Source: DATKCA01 sp035544675 (GTDB lineage: Bacteria > Acidobacteriota > Thermoanaerobaculia > Gp7-AA8). From it: a stretch of DNA of 64,000 nt. The stretch is from assembly GCA_035544675.1 (NCBI GenBank), contig DATKCA010000239.1:30256-94255 (forward strand). The letters run 5' to 3'. A program made the position numbers and the translations under genes. The notes under the pieces are model-generated. The model did not search any database and was not told where the DNA came from. It saw only the letters and a program-made list of their open reading frames with translations. Positions 8,654 through 16,976 of this stretch are shown one piece after another. Within the stretch, counting starts at the first letter, position 1, and every line of letters begins with the position of its first letter.

Positions 8654-10114
8654 ATGGCACTAGAACAGAAGCTCCACCTCAAGCTCTCGCAGAAGCTGAT
8701 CATGACGCCGTCGCTGCAGCAGGCGATCAAGCTGCTGCAGTTATCGAAGCTCGAGCTCCAGGAAGTCCTCAACCAGGAGCTGCTGGAGAATCCGCTTCTC
8801 GAGGAGACCGCGGAAGAGGCCAAGTCCGAGGAGCCGGAAGCGGAGACTTCGGATCAGAAGACGGAGGCGGAAGAGGCAGCCAAAACGGCGGAGACCACCG
8901 ACAAGGACAAGGAGAAGGACTCCTTCGACGAGATCGACTACGACGCCTATTTTCAGGACTACATCGAATACGGATATAACCCGCGCGGGATGGGGGAGGA
9001 GCACGAGGAGTTTCCCATCGAGAACACCCTCACCCGCCCCCCCAACCTCACCGATCACCTCACCTGGCAGCTGAACATGTCCGACGCTTCGCCGCGGGTC
9101 AAGGACATCGGGGCGTTCATCATCGGCAACATCGACGAGGACGGATATCTGCGCGCCAGCAACGAGGAGGTCGAGGCATCCGGCCCGTACGACCGGGACG
9201 AGGTGGAGAAGGCCATCGCCGCGATCCAGGCCCTCGACCCCATCGGCGTCGGCGCGCGCGACCTCCGTGAGTGCCTGCTCCTGCAGCTGCAGTTCCTGGA
9301 GATGGACAACCCGATGGTCGAGGAGATCATCCGCGACCACTGGGACATGTTCATGCAGCGCCACTTCGTGCAGCTCGCCAAGTCGCTGAGCATCGACATG
9401 AAGACCCTGGAGGGCATCGTCGAGGCCATCAAGCATCTCGATCCGAAGCCCGGCCGGAAGTACTCCAACGAGCGGGCCATCTACGTCGAGCCCGACGTCT
9501 ACGTGCAGAAGGTGAGCGACGATTACATCATCGTGCTGAACGAAGATGGCATGCCCAAGCTGCGCATCAACGGCAGCTACCGCAACATGCTGCACAACAT
9601 GGACTCCAAGCAGGACGGCGAGACGGTCAACTACATCAAGGACAAGATCCGCTCCGCGGTGTGGCTCATCAAGTCCCTCGACCAGCGCCAGCGCACGATC
9701 TACAAGGTCGCCGAGTCGATCGTCAAACACCAGCGCGAGTTCCTGGAGAAGGGCATCGACTTCCTCCGCCCGCTGGTGCTCCGCGACGTGGCCGACGACA
9801 TCCAGATGCACGAGTCCACGGTCTCCCGCGTGGTATCGAACAAGTACATGCACACGCCGCGCGGCCTGTTTCTCATGAAGTACTTCTTCCACAGCGGCAT
9901 CGACTCCGACACCGGCGAGGACATCTCCAGCCTCACCGTGAAGAAGAAGATCCAGAGCTTCATCGAGGGCGAGGATCCGCGCAAGCCGCTGTCGGACTCC
10001 AAGATCATGAAGATCCTCAACGACGAGGGCATCAACATCGCCCGCCGCACCGTGGCCAAGTACCGTGACGAGCTGAACATCCCCTCGTCCACGGACCGGA
10101 AGCAGGTGTTCTAG
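8654..10114 (+). CDS. rpoN: RNA polymerase sigma-54 factor RpoN
   Basis: Sigma-54 directs RNA polymerase to -24/-12 promoters that need AAA+ activators. The 486-residue product begins with the Gln/Leu-rich activator-interaction region I (TPSLQQAIKLLQLSKLELQE), has an acidic region II (about 55-95, many Glu/Asp/Lys), the core-binding domain, the HTH region and the C-terminal RpoN box ARRTVAKYR near residue 464. ATG 8654 lies 2 bases after the lptB stop; a TTG at 8648 would add two residues. No enhancer-binding activator gene is in the window. Confidence 0.97.
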   Translation: MALEQKLHLKLSQKLIMTPSLQQAIKLLQLSKLELQEVLNQELLENPLLEETAEEAKSEEPEAETSDQKTEAEEAAKTAETTDKDKEKDSFDEIDYDAYFQDYIEYGYNPRGMGEEHEEFPIENTLTRPPNLTDHLTWQLNMSDASPRVKDIGAFIIGNIDEDGYLRASNEEVEASGPYDRDEVEKAIAAIQALDPIGVGARDLRECLLLQLQFLEMDNPMVEEIIRDHWDMFMQRHFVQLAKSLSIDMKTLEGIVEAIKHLDPKPGRKYSNERAIYVEPDVYVQKVSDDYIIVLNEDGMPKLRINGSYRNMLHNMDSKQDGETVNYIKDKIRSAVWLIKSLDQRQRTIYKVAESIVKHQREFLEKGIDFLRPLVLRDVADDIQMHESTVSRVVSNKYMHTPRGLFLMKYFFHSGIDSDTGEDISSLTVKKKIQSFIEGEDPRKPLSDSKIMKILNDEGINIARRTVAKYRDELNIPSSTDRKQVF

Positions 10115-10115
10115 A

Positions 10116-10164
10116 TTCCGGGCTCAGGGCTCCGGGCTCAGAACCCCTCCTCCGAGCCCTCAGG
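10116..10164. repeat. Word repeat family D (GGGCTCAGG type), copy 1
   Basis: GGGCTCAGGGCTCCGGGCTCAG (given here in words: GGGCTCA, GGGCTCC, GGGCTCA) is followed by CCGAGCCCTCAGG, which is complementary to the first arm. It lies between rpoN and hpf. Confidence 0.6.
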
Positions 10165-10204
10165 CTGTGTGACGCACATCCTGGCACCTTCCAGGTCGCG
10201 GCTA

Positions 10205-10210
10205 TACGAT
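10205..10210 (+). promoter_or_regulatory. -10-like box of hpf
   Basis: TACGAT, inside the near-palindrome TATACGATATA, ends 7 bases before ATG 10218. No Shine-Dalgarno is present. An upstream CTGGCAC resembles a sigma-54 -24 element but lacks a matching -12 element. Confidence 0.4.
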
Positions 10211-10217
10211 ATACGGC

Positions 10218-10775
10218 ATGTCGACTGAGATCACCGGCCGCAACTTCGAAGTCACTCCCAAGATCCGCGACCTCGTAGGGAAGAAGCTCTCCAAGGTGGA
10301 GCAGCGTCTCTTCGACGACGTCATCGAGACCCGCGTCGTGCTGCAGGTGGAGAAGTACCGCAACATCTGCGAGATCATCATCGTGGGCAAGGACCACGAC
10401 GTGAAGGCCGTCCAGGAGTCGGACGAGTCGATGCCGGACGCCATCAACGCCGCCATCGACCACGTGAAGCGTCAGGCCCAGAAGAACCGCAAGAAGATCC
10501 GCGATCACCGCAACGGCCGCGCCAAGACGGTCGATGCCTGGGCCGTTCAGGTCCTCGAGCCGAGCCTGCTCCGCGTCAAGGGTGACAACAACCGCCCGCG
10601 CATCATCAAGACGAGCAACCTCCCCATCCGCCCCATGTCCATCGAGCACGCCGCTCTCCTGCTCGACGACTCCAAGAACGAGTTCATCGTCTTCCGCGAC
10701 GTCGACACCGACAAGGTCTCGGTGATCTACAAGCGCCGCGACAGTAACCTGGGGCTGATCGCGCCGGAGTTCTGA
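10218..10775 (+). CDS. hpf: Ribosome hibernation promoting factor, long form
   Basis: Long HPF dimerises 70S ribosomes into inactive 100S particles in stationary phase or starvation. The 185-residue product has the N-terminal S30AE fold (ITGRNFEVTPKIRDLVGKKL), a charged linker rich in Lys/Arg/Asn (about 85-115) and the C-terminal dimerisation domain (IKTSNLPIRPMSIEHAALLL and VIYKRRDSNLGLI). Its place after rpoN and before hprK is the conserved rpoN-hpf-PTS neighbourhood, linking hibernation with carbon and nitrogen status. Confidence 0.96.
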   Translation: MSTEITGRNFEVTPKIRDLVGKKLSKVEQRLFDDVIETRVVLQVEKYRNICEIIIVGKDHDVKAVQESDESMPDAINAAIDHVKRQAQKNRKKIRDHRNGRAKTVDAWAVQVLEPSLLRVKGDNNRPRIIKTSNLPIRPMSIEHAALLLDDSKNEFIVFRDVDTDKVSVIYKRRDSNLGLIAPEF

Positions 10776-10786
10776 GCGCCCCTGAT

Positions 10787-10953
<167 letters not shown>

Positions 10954-10959
10954 TACCAT
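10954..10959 (+). promoter_or_regulatory. -10-like box of hprK
   Basis: TACCAT ends 6 bases before GTG 10966 and directly follows the repeat block. No Shine-Dalgarno is visible. Confidence 0.4.
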
Positions 10960-10965
10960 TGAAGC

Positions 10966-12042
10966 GTGCCCCCGACCGAAGACTTCGTCCCCTCCACGGT
11001 GCGGCCGCTCACGCGCCCGGAGCTGGACGACCTTTCGCTGAAGCTGGTAACGGGGGATGACGGGCTCGACCGTACGATCGCCCGGCCGCGGGTCCAGAAG
11101 CCGGGACTGGCCTTTGCCGGCTACTACGAGTACATCAAGCCGTGGCGTGTCCAGATCATCGGTGAGTCCGAGACCAAGTACCTGCAGAGCCTTCCTCCGC
11201 GCCTGCGCGAGAAGCGCGTCCGCGACGTAGCGGGCCTGGACGTCTCCTGCTTCGTCGTCACCAAGGGAATCGCGCCGCTCGACGAATTCAAGCAGGAGTG
11301 CGAGAAGCGCTCGGTTCCGCTCTTCTCCACGACGGCGCTCTCCTCGACGACGATCACGCGCATCACCTACTTCCTCGAGGAGACCATGGCGCCGCGCATC
11401 ACCATGCACTCCGGCCTCCTCGACGTCTACGGCATCGGGGTCCTCCTCATCGGCGAGAGCGGCATCGGTAAGAGCGAGTGCGCCCTCGACCTGATCCACA
11501 GCGGGCACCGCCTGATCGCCGACGACATGGTCATCGTGCGCCGGCACCCCAACGACGTGCTCCTGGGGTACTCGAACGACCTGCTGCGGCACCATATGGA
11601 GCTGCGCGGCATCGGCATCATCGACATCAAGGATCTGTTCGGCGTCGCCTCGACGCGCGACGTCAAGCCGATCGACCTGGTCGTCAAGCTCGAGAAGTGG
11701 GTGGAGGGCACCGAATACGATCGGCTGGGAGTGATCGGGGAGACGTTCGAGCTCCTCGGCGTCTCGAAGCCGTACGTTCGCCTCCCGGTCGCCTCCGGAC
11801 GGAACCTGGCGTTGCTGGTCGAGGTGGCCGCCCGCAACCATCTGATGAAGCTCCAGGGATACGATTCCGCGCGCGATTTCACGCGCCGGATCGACGAGCA
11901 GATCGCCAGGCAGGGCGCCGGCGACTCCGACATCATGCCCTCGCACCCGCGCGAGTCCGCAGTGAGCTCGGAGATGCGCAGCGTTCATACCCGCACCCGC
12001 TTTTCGCCGGATGTGCTCGATCGGACGCGCCGGCAGCGATAA
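10966..12042 (+). CDS. hprK: HPr kinase/phosphorylase
   Basis: HprK phosphorylates HPr on Ser46 using ATP or pyrophosphate and removes the phosphate again, coupling PTS state to metabolism. The 358-residue product (typical length 310-330) has an N-terminal regulatory domain, Walker A GESGIGKSECALDL near residue 164 and the HPrK signature LRGIGIIDIKDLFG near 213. The C-terminal 40 residues are a basic Ser/Arg-rich extension. The HPr encoded at 14444 keeps the matching Ser46, so the pair is likely functional. GTG start; a -10-like box lies 6 bases upstream. Confidence 0.95.
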   Translation: MPPTEDFVPSTVRPLTRPELDDLSLKLVTGDDGLDRTIARPRVQKPGLAFAGYYEYIKPWRVQIIGESETKYLQSLPPRLREKRVRDVAGLDVSCFVVTKGIAPLDEFKQECEKRSVPLFSTTALSSTTITRITYFLEETMAPRITMHSGLLDVYGIGVLLIGESGIGKSECALDLIHSGHRLIADDMVIVRRHPNDVLLGYSNDLLRHHMELRGIGIIDIKDLFGVASTRDVKPIDLVVKLEKWVEGTEYDRLGVIGETFELLGVSKPYVRLPVASGRNLALLVEVAARNHLMKLQGYDSARDFTRRIDEQIARQGAGDSDIMPSHPRESAVSSEMRSVHTRTRFSPDVLDRTRRQR

Positions 12043-12055
12043 CGGCCCCCCATCG

Positions 12056-12095
12056 ATCCTTCGCTACTACCCGTGGAGCAACCCCGGCGAAGGAT
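12056..12095 (+). terminator. Hairpin downstream of hprK (weak terminator candidate)
   Basis: ATCCTTCGC (12056-12064) pairs with GCGAAGGAT (12087-12095) in a 9-base stem. Only a modest T-rich stretch follows (GGGGTTTTC), so termination would be partial. It could equally act as an operator for the following lipoprotein gene. Confidence 0.35.
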
Positions 12096-12112
12096 AGACT
12101 GTTGGGGTTTTC

Positions 12113-12120
12113 AAGGAGGT
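12113..12120 (+). promoter_or_regulatory. Strong Shine-Dalgarno of the propeller lipoprotein
   Basis: AAGGAGGT, a full anti-Shine-Dalgarno match, lies 7 bases before ATG 12128 and decides that start over the GTG at 12119. It contrasts with the SD-less starts of neighbouring operon leaders. Confidence 0.75.
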
Positions 12121-12127
12121 GACATCG

Positions 12128-13060
12128 ATGTCCCGAGGGATCGTTCTTCTCAGTCTCGTTCTCATTGTGCCTGCCTGTCAGCAGTCGACCGAGCAGGCCA
12201 CGGATACGGCCAGCAACACCGTCCTTGCCGACACGGCTCCGCCGGCGCCGCCGGCGCCCCAGAGCCTGTCCGAGGGGTTCAGCACGCCGGAGTCGGTGCT
12301 GTATGACGCGGAGCAGGACGTCTACTTCGTGAGCAACATCAACGGCTCGCCGGTCGAGAAGGACGACAACGGGTACATCTCGCGGATCAACGCGGAGACG
12401 CTGCAGGTCGAGAGCAAGTGGATCGACGGCTCCAAGGCCGAGATTACCCTGAGCGCGCCGAAGGGAATGGCGATTGTCGGGGATGAGCTGTGGGTCACCG
12501 ACATCACGTCCATCCGCAAGTTCGACCGCCGCACCGGGCAGCCCAGGGGCAGCACGACGATTCCCGGCGCGACGTTCCTCAACGACCTGGCCTCGGAAGG
12601 CATGACGGCGTACGTGTCGGACAGCGGGTTGAAGGCTGAGGGGAGCGGCTTTGGCCCCACAGGCACCGACGCGATCTGGAGCGTGACGGGAAACAAGGCC
12701 ACGCGCTATGCGCGGGGCAAGGACCTCAACCGTCCGAATGGCCTGGCTGTGGTCAACGGGACGGTGTGGGTCGTGACGTTCGGCGCCAACGAGCTGTTCG
12801 CCATCGACAACGGGAAGAAGGGTGCCGTGACCGAGATGCCGCAGGGAGGTCTGGACGGACTGGCCCTGCTGCCGGACGGATCGGTACTCGTCTCGAGCTG
12901 GGAAGGGAAGGCGGTCTACCGCGGCAAGCCTGGCGACACATTCCAGGCCATCGTGGAGAACGTCGACTCGCCGGCGGACATCGGCGTCGACACGAAGCGC
13001 AACCGGCTCCTCATCCCGCACTTCATGGAGAACCGCGTCACGCTGCACACTTTGCAGTAA
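12128..13060 (+). CDS. Lipoprotein with SMP-30/NHL-like beta-propeller
   Basis: A 310-residue exported lipoprotein: signal peptide with lipobox LIVPAC (Cys17), a Pro/Ala/Thr-rich linker to about residue 45, then repeated propeller blades with motifs such as GFSTPESVLYDAEQDVYFVS, SAPKGMAIVGDELWVTD, NRPNGLAVVNGTVWVV and GLDGLALLPDGSVLVSS. Such folds bind small ligands or act as lactonases; the substrate cannot be read from sequence. The stop overlaps the rapZ start by one base (TAATG), so it is translationally coupled to rapZ and sits inside a conserved regulatory cluster where a lipoprotein is unexpected. Confidence 0.88.
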   Translation: MSRGIVLLSLVLIVPACQQSTEQATDTASNTVLADTAPPAPPAPQSLSEGFSTPESVLYDAEQDVYFVSNINGSPVEKDDNGYISRINAETLQVESKWIDGSKAEITLSAPKGMAIVGDELWVTDITSIRKFDRRTGQPRGSTTIPGATFLNDLASEGMTAYVSDSGLKAEGSGFGPTGTDAIWSVTGNKATRYARGKDLNRPNGLAVVNGTVWVVTFGANELFAIDNGKKGAVTEMPQGGLDGLALLPDGSVLVSSWEGKAVYRGKPGDTFQAIVENVDSPADIGVDTKRNRLLIPHFMENRVTLHTLQ

Positions 13061-13920
13061 TGATCGAGCACCTTGTCGTCATCACCGGTCTCTCTGGTTC
13101 CGGAAAGAGCTACGTGCAGTCGACACTCGAAGACCTCGGGTTCTACTGCTCGGACAATCTGCCGGTGGCCCTGATCGAGCCGTTCCTGGAAGAGGTGGCG
13201 GCGCATGAGAACGCGACGCGTGTCGGGATCGTGGTGGATGTGCGCACCCACGACTTCGCCACGATCTTTCCGGCGTTCTACCAGGAGCGTCTGAAGAAGC
13301 TGGTGCCGCACGTGGCGCTGGTCTTTCTGGAGGCCTCGGATGAGGTGCTGGCGCGCCGCTACTCGGAGACGCGGCGGCCGCATCCGCTGGCCAAGGACCT
13401 GCCGGTGTTCGAGGCCATTCAGGTCGAGAGGGAAGCGCTGACCGAAGTGAAGTCGCTGGCCAACATGGTGCTGGACACGTCCATGTTCTCGGTTCACGAG
13501 CTGAAGGCGGAGGTCATCCGCCGTTTCAAGCTGCCCGGACACGAGTTCACGATGCTGATCACCGTGCTCAGCTTCGGGTTCAAGTACAACATGCCTTACA
13601 GCGTGGATCTCCTGTTCGACGTCCGCTTCCTGCCGAACCCCCACTTCATCCCTGACCTGCGGCCCAGGACCGGCCTGGACGATGAGGTTTTGGGTTACCT
13701 CCGCGAGCAGCCGGAATACGAGGAGTACTACCGGCGGCTATACGACTTCATCAGCTACCTCATCCCCGCGTACAAGAAGGAGATGAAGAGCTATCTGACC
13801 ATCGGGATCGGCTGCACGGGGGGGAGGCACCGCAGTGTGGCCATCGCGCAACGTCTCGGCGACGATCTGGCGCGCGAGGGCCACACGGTAGAGATCGTGC
13901 ACCGCGACTGTTCCAGATGA
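13060..13920 (+). CDS. rapZ: RNase adapter protein RapZ (YvcJ family nucleotide-binding)
   Basis: RapZ/YvcJ proteins bind nucleotides, and in enterobacteria RapZ guides RNase E to GlmZ, controlling glucosamine-6-phosphate supply. The 286-residue product (E. coli 284) has Walker A GLSGSGKS at residues 10-17, the RapZ block DNLPVALIE, VDVRTHDF, and the C-terminal GIGCTGGRHRSVAIAQ. ATG 13060 overlaps the upstream stop. Its position between hprK and PTS genes fits the rapZ-PTS association seen across diderms; the GlmZ-specific role is not implied here. Confidence 0.95.
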   Translation: MIEHLVVITGLSGSGKSYVQSTLEDLGFYCSDNLPVALIEPFLEEVAAHENATRVGIVVDVRTHDFATIFPAFYQERLKKLVPHVALVFLEASDEVLARRYSETRRPHPLAKDLPVFEAIQVEREALTEVKSLANMVLDTSMFSVHELKAEVIRRFKLPGHEFTMLITVLSFGFKYNMPYSVDLLFDVRFLPNPHFIPDLRPRTGLDDEVLGYLREQPEYEEYYRRLYDFISYLIPAYKKEMKSYLTIGIGCTGGRHRSVAIAQRLGDDLAREGHTVEIVHRDCSR

Positions 13921-13935
13921 GTATGATGCGATTCA

Positions 13936-14007
13936 TGGAGCGCCGGTGTCCTCGGCGTGGAGCGCCGGTGTCCCCACCGGCGTGGAGTGCCGGTGTCCCC
14001 ACCGGCG
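13936..14007. repeat. Palindromic repeat family A, copy 2 (three tandem units)
   Basis: Three head-to-tail units start with TGGAGCGCCGGTGTCC or TGGAGTGCCGGTGTCC at 13936, 13958 and 13983. The second and third are 25 bases each and differ by one base; each contains CCGGTGTCCCCACCGG, which folds on itself. They lie between rapZ and the EIIA start. Confidence 0.9.
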
Positions 14008-14023
14008 AGAGAGGGAAGGGATA

Positions 14024-14443
14024 TTGATCGGAGCGTTGATCGTCACACACGGAAACCTTGCACACGAGCTGCTCAACGCAGCGAATCAGATTCAGACGGA
14101 CGTCGCCGGCATCGAGGCCGTTCCGCTGGAGTGGAGTGAGTCGGTCGAGGACGCGCGGGAGAAGATCCGCCTGGCCCTCGAGCGGGTCGGCCGCGACTGC
14201 GCCGTCATCATCTTCACGGACATGTTCGGCGGCACCCCGAGCAACCTGGCCCTCTCGTTTCTGGAGAAGGGGCGGGTGGAGATCGTCACCGGGGTGAACC
14301 TTCCCATGATCGTGAAGTTCGCCACGGTGAAGCAGGAGGCCAAGGACCTGGCCACGCTTGCACACGTCATCAGCGAGAAGGGGTCAAAGGCCATTCGCGT
14401 GGCGTCGGACCTGCTCACCACCGCCGCGGAGGTAAACAGCTAG
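14024..14443 (+). CDS. PTS EIIA component, mannose/fructose family, stand-alone
   Basis: A 139-residue single-domain EIIA-Man. It accepts phosphate from HPr on a histidine; here that is His9 in LIVTHG. The second family block FTDMFGGTPSNLAL is present. TTG 14024, preceded by GAGGGAAGGGA, is chosen because upstream in-frame codons come from repeat DNA and would add a nonsensical Cys/Arg-rich leader. No EIIB, EIIC or EIID gene accompanies it, so its role is probably regulatory rather than sugar uptake. The stop is contiguous with the HPr start. Confidence 0.93.
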   Translation: MIGALIVTHGNLAHELLNAANQIQTDVAGIEAVPLEWSESVEDAREKIRLALERVGRDCAVIIFTDMFGGTPSNLALSFLEKGRVEIVTGVNLPMIVKFATVKQEAKDLATLAHVISEKGSKAIRVASDLLTTAAEVNS

Positions 14444-14713
14444 TTGGTCTCGCGCGACATCGAAATCAAGAACAAGCTCGGACTCCATGCGCGCGCCGCC
14501 GCGAAGCTCGTCCACAGCGCGGCCAGGTTCAAAAGCGACATCAAGATCCGCAAAGGCGACGAGGAAGTCGACGGAAAGAGCATCCTGGGCATCCTCCTGC
14601 TCGCGGCCGGAAAGGGCGCCACGATCACCGTGACGGCCGACGGAGAGGACGAGCGGGCCGCGGTCGACGCCATCGAGAACCTCATCGACGCCAAATTCGA
14701 TGAAGTAGAATGA
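14444..14713 (+). CDS. ptsH: Phosphocarrier protein HPr
   Basis: HPr carries phosphate from enzyme I to EIIA. The 89-residue product has the active His15 (KNKLGLHARAA) and the HprK target Ser46 (DGKSILGIL) at exactly the classical positions. The start is TTG 14444, directly after the EIIA stop, implying coupled translation. HprK at 10966 is the expected partner kinase. Confidence 0.97.
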   Translation: MVSRDIEIKNKLGLHARAAAKLVHSAARFKSDIKIRKGDEEVDGKSILGILLLAAGKGATITVTADGEDERAAVDAIENLIDAKFDEVE

Positions 14714-14787
14714 GGCCTTAGGCCTTAGGCCTTAGGCGTCAGGCCTTACCGTCCCCCTAAGGCCTATCGCCTAACGCCAAAGGCCTT
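14713..14787. repeat. Word repeat family C (CCTTAGG type), copy 1
   Basis: GGCCTTA words repeat on the left (14713-14748) and CCTAAGG/CCTAACG/AAAGGCCTTA words on the right, complementary to the left arm. The repeat separates ptsH from ptsI within one operon, and its final word supplies part of the ATG of ptsI. Confidence 0.85.
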
Positions 14788-16587
14788 ATGCTGACCGACC
14801 GCGCCACCCGCCCGCAGACCCGCTCTGACACCCGAAGCTACAAGGGCATCGGTGTCTCGCCGGGCATCGCCATCGGCCGGGCCGTCATCGTCGAGAAGCG
14901 CGTCGGCGCCGTGTACCGCGTTCCCATCCGTGAGGAAGAGGTCGGCGGCGAGGTGACCCGGTTCATGGAGTCGCTCGAGACCACCCGGTTGGCCCTGCTG
15001 GAGCTGAAGCAGAAAGTCAGCCGCTCCATGGGCGATGAGTTCGCCTCGATCTTCGAGGCGCATGCCATGATCCTGAGCGATCCCTCGTTCGCCGACAAGG
15101 TCATCCAGAAGATCGAGTCCGAGGGGGTCAACGCCGAGTGGGCGCTTTCCGAGGTGCAGGAGGAGTACGAGGCGCGCTTTCAGAGCTTCGAAGATGAGTA
15201 CCTGCGCGAGCGCATGGCCGACGTCAAGGACGTCGCCGAGCGTGTCCTGCTGCACCTCTCCGGCATTGCGCACCACGACCTCTCCGAGATCAAGCACGAT
15301 GTGATCATCCTGGCCGAGGACCTGACTCCGTCGGACACGATCCACTTCAATCGCCGTCCCATCGTCGGCTTCGCCACCGAATCGGGCGGCCGGACATCAC
15401 ACACGTCCATCATCGCCAAGTCGCTGTTCATGCCGGCCGTCATCGGCGTGCCGCGGCTGACCAAGATGATCGACAACGACGAGTTGCTCATCGTCGACGG
15501 GTATGAGGGGACGGTCGTCGTCAACCCCACACCGGCCATGATCTCCGAGTACCGGACTCGCGTTTCCAGGCACGAAGAGGCGGAGAATCGGCTGCTCGAG
15601 AACCGCGCGTTCCCGTCGATCACCAGGGACAACCGCCAGATCTCGCTGCAGGCGAACATCGAGCTCGTGGAGGAGCTCGACGACGCGCGCCGCTTCGGCG
15701 CGGAAGCGATCGGCCTTTATCGGTCCGAGTTCCTGTACATCTCCAAGAGTCCCGACCTTCCCACCGAGGAAGAGCACTACCTCGTCTACAGGCAGCTGGC
15801 CGAGGCCATGGCGCCGAATCCATGCGTGATCAGGACGTTCGACCTCGGCGGCAAGAAGCTCGCCCGCGAAGTCATGGGCAGCAAGGAGGACAACCCCGTT
15901 CTCGGCCTCCGCGCCCTGCGGCTGTGCATGAAGCACCGGGAGATGTTCAAGGTGCAGCTCCGCGCGCTCCTGCGCGCCTCCGCATTCGGAAATCTGCGGA
16001 TCATGTTTCCGCTGGTCTCGGGCGTGCAGGAGTTGCGGCAGGTCAAGACGCTGGTGCGCGAGCTGAAGAACGAGCTCGACTCCCAGGGTGTGAAGTACAA
16101 CCGCGAGGTCAAGATCGGGATCATGATCGAGGTTCCGTCGGCCGCCCTGATCGCCGACTTCCTGGCGACCGAGGCCGACTTCTTCGCCATCGGCACGAAC
16201 GACCTGATCCAGTACTCACTGGCCATCGACCGCTCCAATGAGAACGTCAGCTATCTGTACGAGCCGCTTCATCCCGGGCTGCTGCGCCTCATCAAAAGCG
16301 TCATCGACGCCGGCAAGCAGGCCGGAATCCCCGTCTCGCTGTGCGGCGAGATGGCGTCCGACCCCATCTACGCGATCGTTCTCCTGGGACTGGGGCTGGA
16401 GATCTTTTCGATGAATCCGTCCAGCATCCCGGTGATCAAGAACGTGGTGCGGTCGGTGCGCTACCGCGACTGCCGGCGCATCGCCGAAATCGCATTGCAG
16501 AAGAAGACCGCGCAGGAGATCGAGGAGTTCGTCATCGAGAGCGTGGCCATGCGTTTCCCCGAAGGACTCGTAGGAAAGGACGAATGA
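14788..16587 (+). CDS. ptsI: PTS enzyme I (phosphoenolpyruvate-protein phosphotransferase)
   Basis: Enzyme I takes phosphate from phosphoenolpyruvate and passes it to HPr His15. The 599-residue product (usual 570-590) has the start motif KGIGVSPGIAIGRA, the phosphohistidine block GGRTSHTSIIAKS near residue 200, GLYRSEFLY, the PEP-binding GTNDLIQYSLAIDRSN and the active Cys in LCGEMASDP near 518. The first 18 residues before KGIGVSPG are extra; a start further in is possible because ATG 14788 arises at the edge of a repeat. The stop overlaps the next start (ATGA). Confidence 0.96.
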   Translation: MLTDRATRPQTRSDTRSYKGIGVSPGIAIGRAVIVEKRVGAVYRVPIREEEVGGEVTRFMESLETTRLALLELKQKVSRSMGDEFASIFEAHAMILSDPSFADKVIQKIESEGVNAEWALSEVQEEYEARFQSFEDEYLRERMADVKDVAERVLLHLSGIAHHDLSEIKHDVIILAEDLTPSDTIHFNRRPIVGFATESGGRTSHTSIIAKSLFMPAVIGVPRLTKMIDNDELLIVDGYEGTVVVNPTPAMISEYRTRVSRHEEAENRLLENRAFPSITRDNRQISLQANIELVEELDDARRFGAEAIGLYRSEFLYISKSPDLPTEEEHYLVYRQLAEAMAPNPCVIRTFDLGGKKLAREVMGSKEDNPVLGLRALRLCMKHREMFKVQLRALLRASAFGNLRIMFPLVSGVQELRQVKTLVRELKNELDSQGVKYNREVKIGIMIEVPSAALIADFLATEADFFAIGTNDLIQYSLAIDRSNENVSYLYEPLHPGLLRLIKSVIDAGKQAGIPVSLCGEMASDPIYAIVLLGLGLEIFSMNPSSIPVIKNVVRSVRYRDCRRIAEIALQKKTAQEIEEFVIESVAMRFPEGLVGKDE

Positions 16588-16976
16588 CCCGGACCACAGA
16601 AGATGTTTTCGCCCTCAGCGACATCAGGAGAGTGCCGAAGCCGTGGGGCTACGAGCTGATCTTCGCGAAGACCGACCGCTATGTCGGGAAGATCCTGCAC
16701 GTCAACCGCGGCCAGTCTCTCAGCCTGCAGTACCACGAAGTGAAAGACGAGACCCTCTTCGTCGTCAGCGGAGAGCTGCGTCTGACGATCGAGTGGGAGG
16801 GGGACCGTCGCGAGATGCCTCTGCGCGAAGGCGAGGCGTTTCACATCCGCCCCCGGATGATTCACCGGATGGAAGCCGTCAGCGACACCGACGTGGCCGA
16901 GGTCTCCACGACCGAGCTCGACGACGTGGTCAGGCTGGAAGACCGCTACGGACGCGCAGGAACCTCCAAACCGTGA
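16584..16976 (+). CDS. Cupin protein, mannose-6-phosphate isomerase type II-like
   Basis: A 130-residue single cupin domain: VPKPWGYELIF, SLQYHEVKDETLFVVSG and FHIRPRMIHRMEAVSD supply the His/Glu metal ligands of cupin motifs 1 and 2. It resembles the C-terminal domain of bifunctional mannose-6-phosphate isomerase/mannose-1-phosphate guanylyltransferase, but no guanylyltransferase domain is present, so the exact sugar substrate is open. ATG 16584 overlaps the ptsI stop and has AAAGGA upstream. The PTS setting suggests sugar-phosphate metabolism. Confidence 0.85.
   Translation: MTRTTEDVFALSDIRRVPKPWGYELIFAKTDRYVGKILHVNRGQSLSLQYHEVKDETLFVVSGELRLTIEWEGDRREMPLREGEAFHIRPRMIHRMEAVSDTDVAEVSTTELDDVVRLEDRYGRAGTSKP

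Noticed and set aside
8741..9892. Long antisense open frames over rpoN, mutS2, rpoD and the binding-protein region
   Set aside because: They mirror the codon bias of GC-rich genes on the other strand, have implausible compositions (Leu/Val/Asp/His or Arg/Ala-rich) and no recognisable motifs.
10175..10200. CTGGCAC upstream of hpf as a sigma-54 -24 element
   Set aside because: No TTGC-type -12 element at the required spacing, and the TACGAT box at 10205-10210 explains the start better.
12766..13059. Long N-terminal extension of rapZ within the lipoprotein gene
   Set aside because: It is the out-of-frame shadow of the propeller lipoprotein. RapZ starts at the overlapping ATG 13060.
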